A DNA stretch of 64,000 nucleotides from Roseobacter weihaiensis (GTDB lineage: Bacteria > Pseudomonadota > Alphaproteobacteria > Rhodobacterales > Rhodobacteraceae). Within the stretch, counting starts at the first letter, position 1, and the number at the start of each line of letters is the position of its first letter. The stretch is from the NCBI RefSeq assembly GCF_020622345.1, contig NZ_JACNMO010000021.1, positions 1 to 64,000 on the forward strand, given 5' to 3'. Below the pieces are notes generated by a model that ran no database searches, was not told the DNA's origin, and saw nothing but the letters and a program-made list of their open reading frames with translations. Below, piece by piece: positions 19,031 to 27,593 of the stretch. Made by a program: the position numbers and the translations under genes.

Positions 19031-19714
19031 TCAGTCGAGCGGCCAGGGCCTTGCCGATGCGCTGATGGGGTAGGGGAAGGGGTCGTAGGTGACTTGGAGC
19101 CCATCCCGACGCCACTGTCTGAAACTGGGGTCAGAGACCGTTTTGAGACAGTATTCTCTGACCTCTGTCGAAACGGGCAGGTCGTAGCCGATAATGCGCG
19201 CGGCGACTGGTGCATAAAACACATCCGCCAGCGAATAGGCTCCAAACAGCCATCCATCTTTTGCGCCGGAAATCCCGCGGGCACTGCGCCAAAGGACCTC
19301 AACCCGGGCGAGATCGGTTTGGACGTCCGGCGTTGTGTCAAACCCTTCGTTCACATGTTGGAGCTGCATTGGACATGACGCGCGCAGCGCTGAAAACCCC
19401 GACGCCATTTCGGCGCAGAGCCACCGCGCCCGCAGGCGGTGCGCGGCATCCTTGGGCCACATCTCTGCCTCCGGGTGGCGTTCCGCCAGCGTTTCAGCGA
19501 TGGCGAGGCTTTCACCAACCACGTCGCCCTCTGGCGTTCGGAGCACAGGCACCAGGATCGCTGGGGCGAGCGGGGCGAGGTCTTTCGCCATCGTGCCGGC
19601 GTAAAGACCGACCATTTGCACGCTGTGTGGCAGGTTGAATTTCTCAAGCATCAGCCAGCCGCGCAGCGACCAGCTGGAGAAGGTGCGATCCCCAATAAAT
19701 AAAGTATAGCTCAT
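19031..19714 (-). CDS. Glutathione S-transferase family protein
   Basis: Predicted cytoplasmic glutathione transferase of 227 residues. The thioredoxin-like N-domain runs from SYTLFIGDRTFSSWSLRGWL, with Ser14/Ser15 as candidate glutathione-activating residues, through the cis-Pro region AILVPVLRTPEGDVVGESLA. The helical C-domain ends in YSLADVFYAPVAARI. The substrate is unknown; maleylacetoacetate-isomerase-like and dehalogenation roles occur in the superfamily. The ATG at 19714 has only a weak ribosome site. Confidence 0.86.
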   Translation of the reverse strand: MSYTLFIGDRTFSSWSLRGWLMLEKFNLPHSVQMVGLYAGTMAKDLAPLAPAILVPVLRTPEGDVVGESLAIAETLAERHPEAEMWPKDAAHRLRARWLCAEMASGFSALRASCPMQLQHVNEGFDTTPDVQTDLARVEVLWRSARGISGAKDGWLFGAYSLADVFYAPVAARIIGYDLPVSTEVREYCLKTVSDPSFRQWRRDGLQVTYDPFPYPISASARPWPLD

Positions 19715-19772
19715 CTCGCCACTTTGATGCTCTGTGGTATCACAGGCAAATTCCGTTCTGTGCGGTGATCGA

Positions 19773-20354
19773 TCAGGGAAGGTGATTGATGTGCGGCACG
19801 GTTGCAGAGGCCCTGTGCCAATCGATCCGGGTCACAGAGAGATTGTCGATCCTTTGTGCCAATGCTTCATAGGGTGCAATGGCAAGAGCGCGCTGCAGCT
19901 GCGTCAGGATCACGCCGAAATGGGCCACCGCGATGATGTGCTGATCCGGGTAGCGGCTGGAGATACTTTTCACCGCTGCCGCAACCCGTGCGGAGGTCAT
20001 GTTCCAGCTTTCCCCCCCTGGGGCTGTGATGTCGCCCGGTGCCTCCCAGAATGCGCGGCTCAGGACCGGATCACGCTGTTCCACGGCTTCGAAATGCAGG
20101 CCGTCCCAGAGACCGAAGTGCATTTCCCTGAGGTGCGGATCATGGGGCAGGCGTCTGTGCCCCGGGCCCAGGATCGCATCCGCAGTGTCCCGGGCGCGCG
20201 ACAGATCGGAAGAAACGACAACCGCGTTTTCAGGCAGATGGTCGCGCAGTCTCTTGATCTGGTCCGAAGCGGATAGATCCGCAGGGACATCCCGCCAGCC
20301 GACAAAGGACTTTGCATGTGTCGGACCATGGCGAACCCAATGCCAGGTGGTCAT
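19773..20354 (-). CDS. Histidine phosphatase family protein, possible alpha-ribazole phosphatase
   Basis: A 193-residue phosphoglycerate-mutase-like phosphatase. The RHG motif is at 8-10 (phospho-accepting H9), SSDLSRARDTA supplies the second Arg, the Glu is in LREMHFGLWDG, and the second His is in AVAHFGV. Its start overlaps the cobU stop (ATGA). CobC-type alpha-ribazole-phosphate phosphatases belong to this family and act in the same lower-ligand pathway as CobU, so that role is a reasonable inference from linkage. No other cobalamin genes are in the window. Confidence 0.8.
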   Translation of the reverse strand: MTTWHWVRHGPTHAKSFVGWRDVPADLSASDQIKRLRDHLPENAVVVSSDLSRARDTADAILGPGHRRLPHDPHLREMHFGLWDGLHFEAVEQRDPVLSRAFWEAPGDITAPGGESWNMTSARVAAAVKSISSRYPDQHIIAVAHFGVILTQLQRALAIAPYEALAQRIDNLSVTRIDWHRASATVPHINHLP

Positions 20355-20872
20355 GGCAGGTCCCCTTTCAGCACCTGTGGCAGACCAGCCGTGACAAACA
20401 CCACCAGATCTGCCTGTTGGGCCAGCGCGATGTTCAGCCTGCCCTGTGCTTCCCGAAACCGGCGCGCCAGCGCATTATCGGGTACGATGCTCTGGCCGAC
20501 TTCATTAGAGACGACGATTGTCGGGGCGGCGCAGTGCCCCAGTGCAGACAAGAGACCGCCCTGGGCTGCATCAAGATCATGGTCGTCCATCATCCGGTTG
20601 CTAAGCCACATCGTTGCACAATCGATCAGAACGGCTTGAGTCGATTCAAGCGGTACAAGCGCCGTCCCGATGTCGGAATCCGCCTCAATCGTGTGCCATC
20701 GATCATTTCTACGTGATCTGTGAAGGTCTATTTTCAATTTTATTTCGTCATCGAAAACTCTGGAAGTGGCAAGGTAAACCGGAGCTAAACGACTGCTTAA
20801 CAAAAGGTTTTCGGCCCAGAGAGACTTGCCGGATGCTGCCCCGCCCAGAACAAGAGTCATTTTTGGCAACAT
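20351..20872 (-). CDS. cobU: Adenosylcobinamide kinase / adenosylcobinamide-phosphate guanylyltransferase
   Basis: Bifunctional enzyme of nucleotide-loop assembly in cobalamin synthesis: phosphorylates adenosylcobinamide and adds GMP. The 173-residue product has P-loop GGAASGKSLWAE near residue 12, the VYLATSRVFDDE segment, and IVVSNEVGQSIVPDNALARR typical of CobU/CobP. I chose the ATG at 20872 because AAAGG lies upstream; ATG 20860 lacks a site. The 5' half is locally AT-rich, and no cobalamin riboswitch is visible upstream. Confidence 0.9.
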   Translation of the reverse strand: MLPKMTLVLGGAASGKSLWAENLLLSSRLAPVYLATSRVFDDEIKLKIDLHRSRRNDRWHTIEADSDIGTALVPLESTQAVLIDCATMWLSNRMMDDHDLDAAQGGLLSALGHCAAPTIVVSNEVGQSIVPDNALARRFREAQGRLNIALAQQADLVVFVTAGLPQVLKGDLP

Positions 20873-20969
20873 TTTATCAACCTTTGCGGTGAACCAATCA
20901 CGTGTATGGTGCGTACCTATATCAATTGTACACGGCAAGGTGTGCTTCATCTGACTGGGAGATGTCGCT

Positions 20970-21848
20970 ATGGCTTTGGACACCGCAAGAGATATGACCC
21001 TCTCGCGCACAGCTATGAAAGCGGAATTACTAGACGCTGAGACTGAGCTAAGACTGGCATATGCGTGGCGCGATGATCGCTGCGAGGAATCGCTTCACAG
21101 GCTCATCACGGCGTACATGAGGTTGGCAATTTCCATGGCGTCGAAGTTCAAACGCTACGGGGCGCCGATGAACGACCTGATTCAGGAAGCAGGTCTGGGC
21201 CTCATGAAAGCCGCCGATAAGTTCGATCCGGATCGTGGCGTTCGGTTTTCAACCTACGCGGTCTGGTGGATCAAGGCGTCCATTCAGGACTATGTGATGC
21301 GCAACTGGTCCATGGTGCGCACCGGCTCGACATCCTCCCAGAAATCCCTGTTTTTCAACATGCGCAGGGTTCAGGCGCGGTTGGAGCGGGAAAGTGCTGC
21401 CGCAGGCGAGGTGTTGGACCGACACCAGCTGCGGCAGATGATCTCCACCGAGATCGGTGTGCCGCTGCACGACGTCGAGATGATGGAGGGGCGCCTTTCG
21501 GGCTCCGACTATTCGCTGAACGCGACCCAATCGACAGAAGACGAGGGGCGCGAATGGATCGATGCGCTGGAAGACGACAGCGCGCAGGCTGCGGAGACCG
21601 TCGAACATCAGCACGATACCGAACAACTGCGGGCATGGTTGCTGCAGGCGATGAACGATCTGAACGAGCGCGAACGTTTCATCGTCCGCGAGCGCAAGCT
21701 GCGCGATGCGCCGCGCACCCTGGAAAGCCTGGGTCAGGAGCTGAGCCTCAGTAAAGAGCGTGTCCGGCAGCTGGAGGCCGCTGCTTTTGGCAAGATGCGC
21801 AAATCGCTCGAAAACCAGTCGCGTGAGGTAATGCACTTTCTGGCGTGA
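20970..21848 (+). CDS. rpoH: RNA polymerase sigma-32 family factor, RpoH2 type
   Basis: Alternative sigma factor of 292 residues. Region 2 contains FKRYGAPMNDLIQEAGLGLM and FDPDRGVRFSTYAVWWIKA. The sigma-32-specific RpoH box reads QKSLFFNMRR. Region 4 ends in LSLSKERVRQLEAAAFGKMR. In Rhodobacter, two RpoH proteins exist and RpoHII serves singlet-oxygen and oxidative stress; this sequence resembles that second type, judged from memory. GGGAG precedes the ATG. I cannot identify its promoter with confidence. The stop overlaps the GTG of the chaN-like gene. Confidence 0.93.
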   Translation: MALDTARDMTLSRTAMKAELLDAETELRLAYAWRDDRCEESLHRLITAYMRLAISMASKFKRYGAPMNDLIQEAGLGLMKAADKFDPDRGVRFSTYAVWWIKASIQDYVMRNWSMVRTGSTSSQKSLFFNMRRVQARLERESAAAGEVLDRHQLRQMISTEIGVPLHDVEMMEGRLSGSDYSLNATQSTEDEGREWIDALEDDSAQAAETVEHQHDTEQLRAWLLQAMNDLNERERFIVRERKLRDAPRTLESLGQELSLSKERVRQLEAAAFGKMRKSLENQSREVMHFLA

Positions 21849-22672
21849 CAGGAATCAGGCATCTTTCCCGAACAGTTCTGGGCGCGCTTTTGCTGGCCGC
21901 GCCTTTCTCAGTTGCGGCGGATGCCGAGCCCTCAGAGCCGCCAGCTGAGGTTTTCGCGGCTCAGGTTATTTTTCTGGGGGAACAGCACGATAACCGTGGC
22001 CATCATGAGGTTCAGGCCTTATGGACGTTGAAGCTGGCCCCCCGCGCGATTGTTTTTGAAATGCTGACCGCGGATCAGGCTGCAAAGATTACACCCGAGA
22101 ACCGTCAGGATGAAACCATGCTTGAGCAAGCCCTTGCGTGGGAAGCATCAGGCTGGCCGGATTTCTCCATGTATTACCCGATATTTGCCGCCGCCCCGAA
22201 GGCAGAGATCTATGGTGCAGGCGTGCCGCGAGACCAGCTTCGTGATCTGATGGCGGAGGATCTTGCGGATGTCGTCGGGGCTGAAACCGTTGCGCGCTTT
22301 GCACTCGACCAGCCTTTACCTGCCTCAGAGCAGACGATACGGGAGGATTTGCAACGCACTGCCCATTGCGATGCGCTGCCCGAAGAGCTTTTGCCGCGAA
22401 TGGTGAGCGTACAGCGTCTGCGGGACGCCAACCTGGCGCAGGTGGCCCTGCAGGCGTTAGAGACCCATGGCCCCCCGGTGGTCGTTATCACCGGCAATGG
22501 ACATGCACGCGAAGACTGGGGCGCGCCCTTTCTGCTGCGGCAGGCGGCCCCCGAGGTTGCGGTATTTACCCTCGGTCAGGGCGAAGCGGGCCGGATGCCA
22601 GAGGGTGGGTTCGCCTTTGTGGTGGATGGCGCATCGGTTGATCGCGGTGATCCCTGCGCGGCCTTTAACTGA
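21845..22672 (+). CDS. ChaN family exported protein (possible haem binding)
   Basis: A 275-residue exported protein with a signal peptide of about 25 residues (VLGALLLAAPFSVAADA). The ChaN motif LGEQHDNRGHHEVQ and a late GNGHAREDWG give the conserved His residues. ChaN of Campylobacter is an iron-regulated haem-binding lipoprotein; here I see no lipobox Cys, so the protein is probably periplasmic. It starts with GTG overlapping the rpoH stop (GTGA), so it is probably co-translated with the stress sigma factor. Confidence 0.82.
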   Translation: MTGIRHLSRTVLGALLLAAPFSVAADAEPSEPPAEVFAAQVIFLGEQHDNRGHHEVQALWTLKLAPRAIVFEMLTADQAAKITPENRQDETMLEQALAWEASGWPDFSMYYPIFAAAPKAEIYGAGVPRDQLRDLMAEDLADVVGAETVARFALDQPLPASEQTIREDLQRTAHCDALPEELLPRMVSVQRLRDANLAQVALQALETHGPPVVVITGNGHAREDWGAPFLLRQAAPEVAVFTLGQGEAGRMPEGGFAFVVDGASVDRGDPCAAFN

Positions 22673-22756
22673 CACCCTCTCTGGGATGAAGGGCTGGCGG
22701 TTGCCGGACCTGCGGATTATGGTCCGTGTAGCACCCGGGCTGGACAAGGGCATAAC

Positions 22757-23962
22757 ATGCTGAGCGGAAAACATATCTTGCTGATCATCGGCGGTGGCAT
22801 TGCGGCCTTCAAATCACTCGATGTGATGCGTCGCCTGCGCGAGCAGGGGGCGGCCGTGACGCCGGTTCTGACCAGGGCTGCCGAAGAATTCGTCACGCCG
22901 CTCTCCGTCTCTGCATTGGCCGGGGCCAAAGTATACCGTGATCTCTTTGACCTGACGGATGAGGCGGAGATGGGGCATATCCAGCTCAGCCGTGTTGCGG
23001 ATTTGGTGGTTGTCGCCCCCGCCACTGCAGATCTGATGGCCAAGATGGCCCAGGGGATGGCCAATGATCTGGCGAGCACACTGCTTTTGGCAACCGATAC
23101 GCCCGTGATGATCGCGCCCGCGATGAATGTGCGCATGTGGGAGCATCCCGCAACACAACGTAATGCGACCCGGTTGCAGGACGATGGCGTGGCTTTTGTT
23201 GGCCCCGTCGCAGGCGACATGGCCTGCGGAGAGTTCGGCCCCGGCAGGATGTCGGAACCACTGGAAATTGTCGCGGCGATTGCGGCGCATTTTGACGGGG
23301 GGCCTTTGAAGGGGCGGCGGGTTCTGGTCACCTCCGGCCCGACGCATGAGCCGATTGATCCGGTGCGCTATATCGCGAACCGCTCTTCCGGGGCGCAGGG
23401 GGCGGCCCTGGCCGAAGCGTTTGAGGCCAAGGGAGCGCATGTGATCTTTGTCACCGGCCCTGCGGATTGTCCGCCGCCTGCGGGTGTCGAGGTGTTGCGC
23501 ATTGAAACGGCTCAACAGATGCTGGAGGTCGTGACCGCCGCGCTGCCGGTTGATGTCGGTGTCTTTGCAGCCGCCGTGGCGGACTGGCGGGTGGCGATGG
23601 CGAGCGACCGGAAGTTGAAAAAGACCAAGGACGGGATACCGGAGATCGCCTTTGCCGAAAACCCTGACATTCTGAAGGAAATCTCCAGTCTGACGCAGGG
23701 TCGACCGAGGCTGGTTATAGGGTTTGCCGCAGAAACAGATGACATGGTGGCCCACGCCACCGCCAAGCGGGCGCGCAAGGGCTGTGACTGGATCATTGCC
23801 AATGACGTTTCTCCGGCAACCGGGATCATGGGCGGAGAGGAAAATGCCGTCACCGTGATCGACGCGGGGGGGGCGGACACATGGCCTCGCATGTCCAAAA
23901 AAGCCGTGGCAGAGCGGATCGCGGACCGGGTTGTCAGCTATCTCGCTGCGACCCCGTTCTGA
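22757..23962 (+). CDS. coaBC: Bifunctional phosphopantothenoylcysteine decarboxylase / phosphopantothenate--cysteine ligase
   Basis: Two consecutive steps of coenzyme A synthesis. Residues 1-190 are the FMN-dependent CoaC part: IIGGGIAAFKSLDV, the PAMNVRMWEHPATQRN motif and ACGEFGPGRM with the catalytic Cys. Residues 190-401 are CoaB: VTSGPTHEPIDPVRYIANRS binds CTP, and KLKKTKDGIPEIAFAENPDI is the dimer/substrate loop. 401 residues is the usual length. AAGGG precedes the ATG. It is followed 19 bases later by dut, a widespread arrangement. Confidence 0.97.
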   Translation: MLSGKHILLIIGGGIAAFKSLDVMRRLREQGAAVTPVLTRAAEEFVTPLSVSALAGAKVYRDLFDLTDEAEMGHIQLSRVADLVVVAPATADLMAKMAQGMANDLASTLLLATDTPVMIAPAMNVRMWEHPATQRNATRLQDDGVAFVGPVAGDMACGEFGPGRMSEPLEIVAAIAAHFDGGPLKGRRVLVTSGPTHEPIDPVRYIANRSSGAQGAALAEAFEAKGAHVIFVTGPADCPPPAGVEVLRIETAQQMLEVVTAALPVDVGVFAAAVADWRVAMASDRKLKKTKDGIPEIAFAENPDILKEISSLTQGRPRLVIGFAAETDDMVAHATAKRARKGCDWIIANDVSPATGIMGGEENAVTVIDAGGADTWPRMSKKAVAERIADRVVSYLAATPF

Positions 23963-23981
23963 GCATTCCGGAGGCTGCCCC

Positions 23982-24434
23982 ATGATATCGATCCGCCTGA
24001 AATGGGCCGAAGGGGCGGATCGCGACCTGCCGTTGCCGTGCTACCAGACGGCGGGTGCGGCGGGCGCGGACATTCGCGCGAACCTGCCCGAAGCGCCCAT
24101 AACCCTTGCGCCCGGTAGGCGTGTGCTGGTGCCGACGGGCCTGCATATGGAAATCCCGCCTGGCTACGAGGTGCAGGTCCGCCCGCGTTCAGGCCTTGCG
24201 CTCAAACACGGGATCACGCTGGTCAACAGCCCCGGCACAATAGACAGTGACTATCGCGGTCCGGTCGGGGTCATTATGCTCAACACCAGCGACACCGCAT
24301 TTGACGTCACCCACGGCATGCGAATTGCGCAATTGGTGGTTGCCCCGGTCATTCGATCTACCTTCGACATCACAGACACCCTGGAGGATACCGACCGGGG
24401 GGCTGCCGGGTTCGGCTCAACAGGGAGCAGCTGA
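23982..24434 (+). CDS. dut: Deoxyuridine 5'-triphosphate nucleotidohydrolase
   Basis: Trimeric dUTPase producing dUMP and keeping uracil out of DNA. The 150-residue product carries the five family motifs: AGAAGADIRAN, PRSGLALKHG, NSPGTIDSDYRG (catalytic Asp), GMRIAQLVVAP, and the flexible tail DTDRGAAGFGSTG. GGAGG precedes the ATG at 23982. The TGA stop overlaps the ATG of the next gene (TGATG), indicating translational coupling. Confidence 0.97.
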   Translation: MISIRLKWAEGADRDLPLPCYQTAGAAGADIRANLPEAPITLAPGRRVLVPTGLHMEIPPGYEVQVRPRSGLALKHGITLVNSPGTIDSDYRGPVGVIMLNTSDTAFDVTHGMRIAQLVVAPVIRSTFDITDTLEDTDRGAAGFGSTGSS

Positions 24435-25495
24435 TGGTTTTGGTTCTGGGACTATGCGCCGTTCTGTGGGGCGTTGGCAGCCTGATGGGCGCGCCCCGCT
24501 CTGCGCGACTCACGATGATCGGTCTGCTTTACATCAGCGTGCTGGCGCTTCATGTGGCGCTGCCAAACGGACATCCCCTGCGGATGGCGACAGGGGAAAG
24601 CCCCGCACTCTGGCTTATCATCGGTGGGTTTGTCGTCCTCATTGTCATCTACCGCAGCGGGCTGGCAAAGCTGCGAACCCGCGCGGATGCCAGTGAAACC
24701 CGGATACGTGCCTCTGAAAAGCAACCGCTCTTTAACGACACCGAACTCAACAGATATGCGCGGCATATGGTGCTGCGCGAGCTTGGGGGACCAGGTCAAA
24801 AGAAGCTGAAAGAAGCCCGCGTGCTGGTCATCGGCGCGGGGGGGCTGGGTGCGCCTGTGCTGCAGTATCTGGCGGCGGCGGGGGTGGGCACCATCGGTGT
24901 GATCGATGATGACACTGTCGAGAATGCGAACTTGCAGCGTCAGGTGATCCACCGCGACAAATCCATCGGAATGCCAAAGGTTTTTTCGGCCCAGGCCGAG
25001 ATGGTGGCGCAAAACCCTTACGTGGTCGTACGCCCCTATCATCGGCGCCTGACAGAGGATATCGCGGCAGAGCTGTTTGCGGACTATGATCTGGTGCTGG
25101 ACGGGACCGATAACTTCGAGACGCGCTATCTTGTGAATGCCGCTGCGGTGACCGCAGGTATTCCGCTGATTTCAGGGGCATTGAGCCAATGGGAGGGCCA
25201 GTTGAGCGTTTTTGATCCCGCGGCAGGGGCTCCCTGCTATCGCTGCGTCTTTGACAGCCCCCCTGCGCCAGAGCTTGCACCCTCTTGCGCCGAGGCGGGT
25301 GTTGTCGGGCCGCTGCCTGGTGTCATCGGCGCGATGATGGCTGTCGAAGCGATCAAGTTGCTGAGCGATGCAGGTACTCCGCTGCGCGGACAGATGGTGA
25401 TTTACGATGCGCTCTACGGGGAAAGCCGGACGATTGCGGTGACGCGGCGGGCGGATTGCCCGACCTGCGGCAGTATCGAGGCCAAAGCCTCCTGA
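24434..25495 (+). CDS. Membrane-anchored ThiF/MoeB/HesA-type adenylyltransferase
   Basis: A 353-residue E1-like enzyme that should adenylylate the C-terminal glycine of a ubiquitin-like sulfur carrier (MoaD or ThiS). The ThiF domain starts near residue 97 (ELNRYARHMVL). It has the nucleotide-binding VIGAGGLGAPVLQYLAAAGV, DDDTVENANLQRQ, and zinc pairs CYRC and CPTC. Unlike plain MoeB (about 250 residues), it has about 80 extra N-terminal residues with roughly three hydrophobic segments (1-18, 25-44, 58-75). The extension is seen; membrane anchoring is inferred. No carrier gene is adjacent. Confidence 0.85.
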   Translation: MVLVLGLCAVLWGVGSLMGAPRSARLTMIGLLYISVLALHVALPNGHPLRMATGESPALWLIIGGFVVLIVIYRSGLAKLRTRADASETRIRASEKQPLFNDTELNRYARHMVLRELGGPGQKKLKEARVLVIGAGGLGAPVLQYLAAAGVGTIGVIDDDTVENANLQRQVIHRDKSIGMPKVFSAQAEMVAQNPYVVVRPYHRRLTEDIAAELFADYDLVLDGTDNFETRYLVNAAAVTAGIPLISGALSQWEGQLSVFDPAAGAPCYRCVFDSPPAPELAPSCAEAGVVGPLPGVIGAMMAVEAIKLLSDAGTPLRGQMVIYDALYGESRTIAVTRRADCPTCGSIEAKAS

Positions 25496-25574
25496 TGCGC
25501 GTGGTGAATTCCCGCCGGTCCGGTTGCAGGCGCATGCCTCCCGACCTAGCTTTGTTGAACAAAGGAGTTTCGTC

Positions 25575-27590
25575 ATGACCAATCCGCTTTTGCAAGACTG
25601 GGCCACCCCCTTCGAAATTGCCCCCTTCGATACGATTTCGGACGATGATTTTGCGCCGGCTCTGGACCAGGCTCTGCAAGAGCACATGGCGGAGATCACA
25701 GCCATTGCCGGGGCAAAGGAGCCGGCAAGCTTTGGCAACACCATCGAGGCGCTCGAAGCGGCAGGAGCGGCCCTCGACAAGGTGCTCGGCGTCTTCTTTA
25801 ACGTGGCCGGCGCGGACAGCAATCCGGTTCGCGAAGACCTGCAACGGCAGTTTTCACCCAAGCTGGCGGCTCACTTCTCTGAGATCTCCAGCAACAAGGC
25901 GCTCTTTGCGCGGGTGGCGGCTTTGTGGGCGGAGCGTGACAGGCTTGATCTGAGTGCCGAGCAGGCGCGGGTTTTAATGTTGACGCACCGTGGATTTGTG
26001 CGCGCCGGGGCCGCGCTGGAGGGGGCGGCAGAAGTGCGCATGAAAGAGATCAAGGCGCGTCTTGCGGTCCTGGGTACGGAATTCACGCAGAACCTGTTGG
26101 CGGATGAGCGGGACTGGTTCATGCCCCTGACCGAAGAGGACCTGAAAGGGCTGCCTGAATTCGTCGTCGATACGGCGCGTGCGGCGGGGGAGGAAAAGCA
26201 GGCCAAAGGGCCGGTCGTGACCCTGTCACGATCTTTGATCGTGCCGTTTTTGCAGTTTTCGCCCCGGCGTGACCTGCGCCGGAAGGCCTTTGTGGCCTGG
26301 GCCGCGCGGGGCGCCAACGGCGGTAAGACCGACAACCGGGCGATTGCCGCCGAGATCCTGTCCCTGCGCCAAGAACGCGCACAGCTTCTGGGCTATGGGA
26401 GTTTTGCCGCCTTCAAACTGGAAACGGAAATGGCCAAGACGCCGGAGGCCGTGCGCGATCTGCTGATGTCGGTCTGGGCCCCTGCGCGCGCGCAGGCTGA
26501 CGCGGATGCGGCGCGTCTGACTGAGATGATGCACGCGGACGGGGTGAACGGAGATCTGGAGCCATGGGACTGGCGCTACTATGCCGAAAAGCGGCGCGCG
26601 GTCGAACATGATCTGGATGAGGCGGCGCTGAAGCCCTACTTCCAGCTGGACCGCATGATCGAGGCGAGTTTCGCCTGCGCCGAGCGGCTTTTCGGTCTGG
26701 CTTTCACGCCCCTGGAGGTGCCGCTCTATCACCCCGATTGCCGGGCGTGGGAAGTCACCCGGGACGGCAAGCATATCGCGGTCTTTATCGGGGATTACTT
26801 TGCCCGCGGCTCAAAACGCTCAGGCGCATGGTGTTCTGCGATGCGGGCGCAGGCAAAGTTTCCGAAAACGCAGAGCCCTGTGGTCATAAACGTGTGCAAC
26901 TTTGCCAAGGGGGACCCGGCGCTTTTGTCTTATGATGATGCCCGGACGCTCTTTCATGAATTCGGCCATGCGTTGCACCAGATGCTGTCTGACGTGACCT
27001 ATGAAAGTGTTTCCGGCACGTCTGTGGCGCGCGATTTCGTTGAGCTGCCGAGCCAGCTTTATGAACACTGGCTGGAGGTGCCCGACGTGCTGGCGGAATT
27101 TGCAGTGCATGCCGAAACCGGCGCCCCGATCCCGCAGGATATGCTGCAAAAGGTGCTGGATGCCGCAACCTTTGACATGGGGTTTCAGACCGTCGAATAC
27201 GTGGCCTCTGCGCTGGTTGATCTGGCGTTCCATGATGGTCCGGCCCCGGCTGATCCGATGCAGAAACAACGCGAGGTGCTGGAGGCCATCGGGATGCCTC
27301 CCGCCATTGCGATGCGGCATGCGACCCCGCATTTCGCGCATGTGTTTGCAGGGGACGGCTATTCCAGCGGGTATTACAGCTACATGTGGTCGGAGGTGAT
27401 GGATGCGGACGCTTTCGAGGCCTTTGAGGAGGCAGGTGATCCCTTTGACGCTGAACGCGCCGCAGCGCTTGAAAAGCATATCCTGTCGACCGGTGGAAGC
27501 GCGGATGCGGCAGAGCTCTACACCGCGTTCCGGGGGCGGTTGCCGGGGGTGGAGGCTTTGCTGAAAGGGCGCGGTCTGGCGGCGGAGTAG
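25575..27590 (+). CDS. M3 family metallopeptidase (oligopeptidase A / dipeptidyl carboxypeptidase type)
   Basis: Zinc oligopeptidase of 671 residues that degrades short cytoplasmic peptides. The zinc motif is FHEFGHALH with H461 and H465, and the third ligand Glu follows in the VELPSQLYEHW region. The C-terminal MRHATPHFAHVFAGDGYSSG is the conserved substrate-binding loop with YYSYMWS. No signal peptide is present. I chose the ATG at 25575, preceded by AAAGGAG. Dcp and OpdA cannot be separated by eye. Confidence 0.92.
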   Translation: MTNPLLQDWATPFEIAPFDTISDDDFAPALDQALQEHMAEITAIAGAKEPASFGNTIEALEAAGAALDKVLGVFFNVAGADSNPVREDLQRQFSPKLAAHFSEISSNKALFARVAALWAERDRLDLSAEQARVLMLTHRGFVRAGAALEGAAEVRMKEIKARLAVLGTEFTQNLLADERDWFMPLTEEDLKGLPEFVVDTARAAGEEKQAKGPVVTLSRSLIVPFLQFSPRRDLRRKAFVAWAARGANGGKTDNRAIAAEILSLRQERAQLLGYGSFAAFKLETEMAKTPEAVRDLLMSVWAPARAQADADAARLTEMMHADGVNGDLEPWDWRYYAEKRRAVEHDLDEAALKPYFQLDRMIEASFACAERLFGLAFTPLEVPLYHPDCRAWEVTRDGKHIAVFIGDYFARGSKRSGAWCSAMRAQAKFPKTQSPVVINVCNFAKGDPALLSYDDARTLFHEFGHALHQMLSDVTYESVSGTSVARDFVELPSQLYEHWLEVPDVLAEFAVHAETGAPIPQDMLQKVLDAATFDMGFQTVEYVASALVDLAFHDGPAPADPMQKQREVLEAIGMPPAIAMRHATPHFAHVFAGDGYSSGYYSYMWSEVMDADAFEAFEEAGDPFDAERAAALEKHILSTGGSADAAELYTAFRGRLPGVEALLKGRGLAAE

Positions 27591-27593
27591 GGG

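Noticed and set aside
20873-20969. A stress-sigma (RpoE/EcfG) promoter before rpoH2
   Set aside because: A TGAACC sequence is present at 20890, but I could not match a -10 at the proper spacing with confidence.
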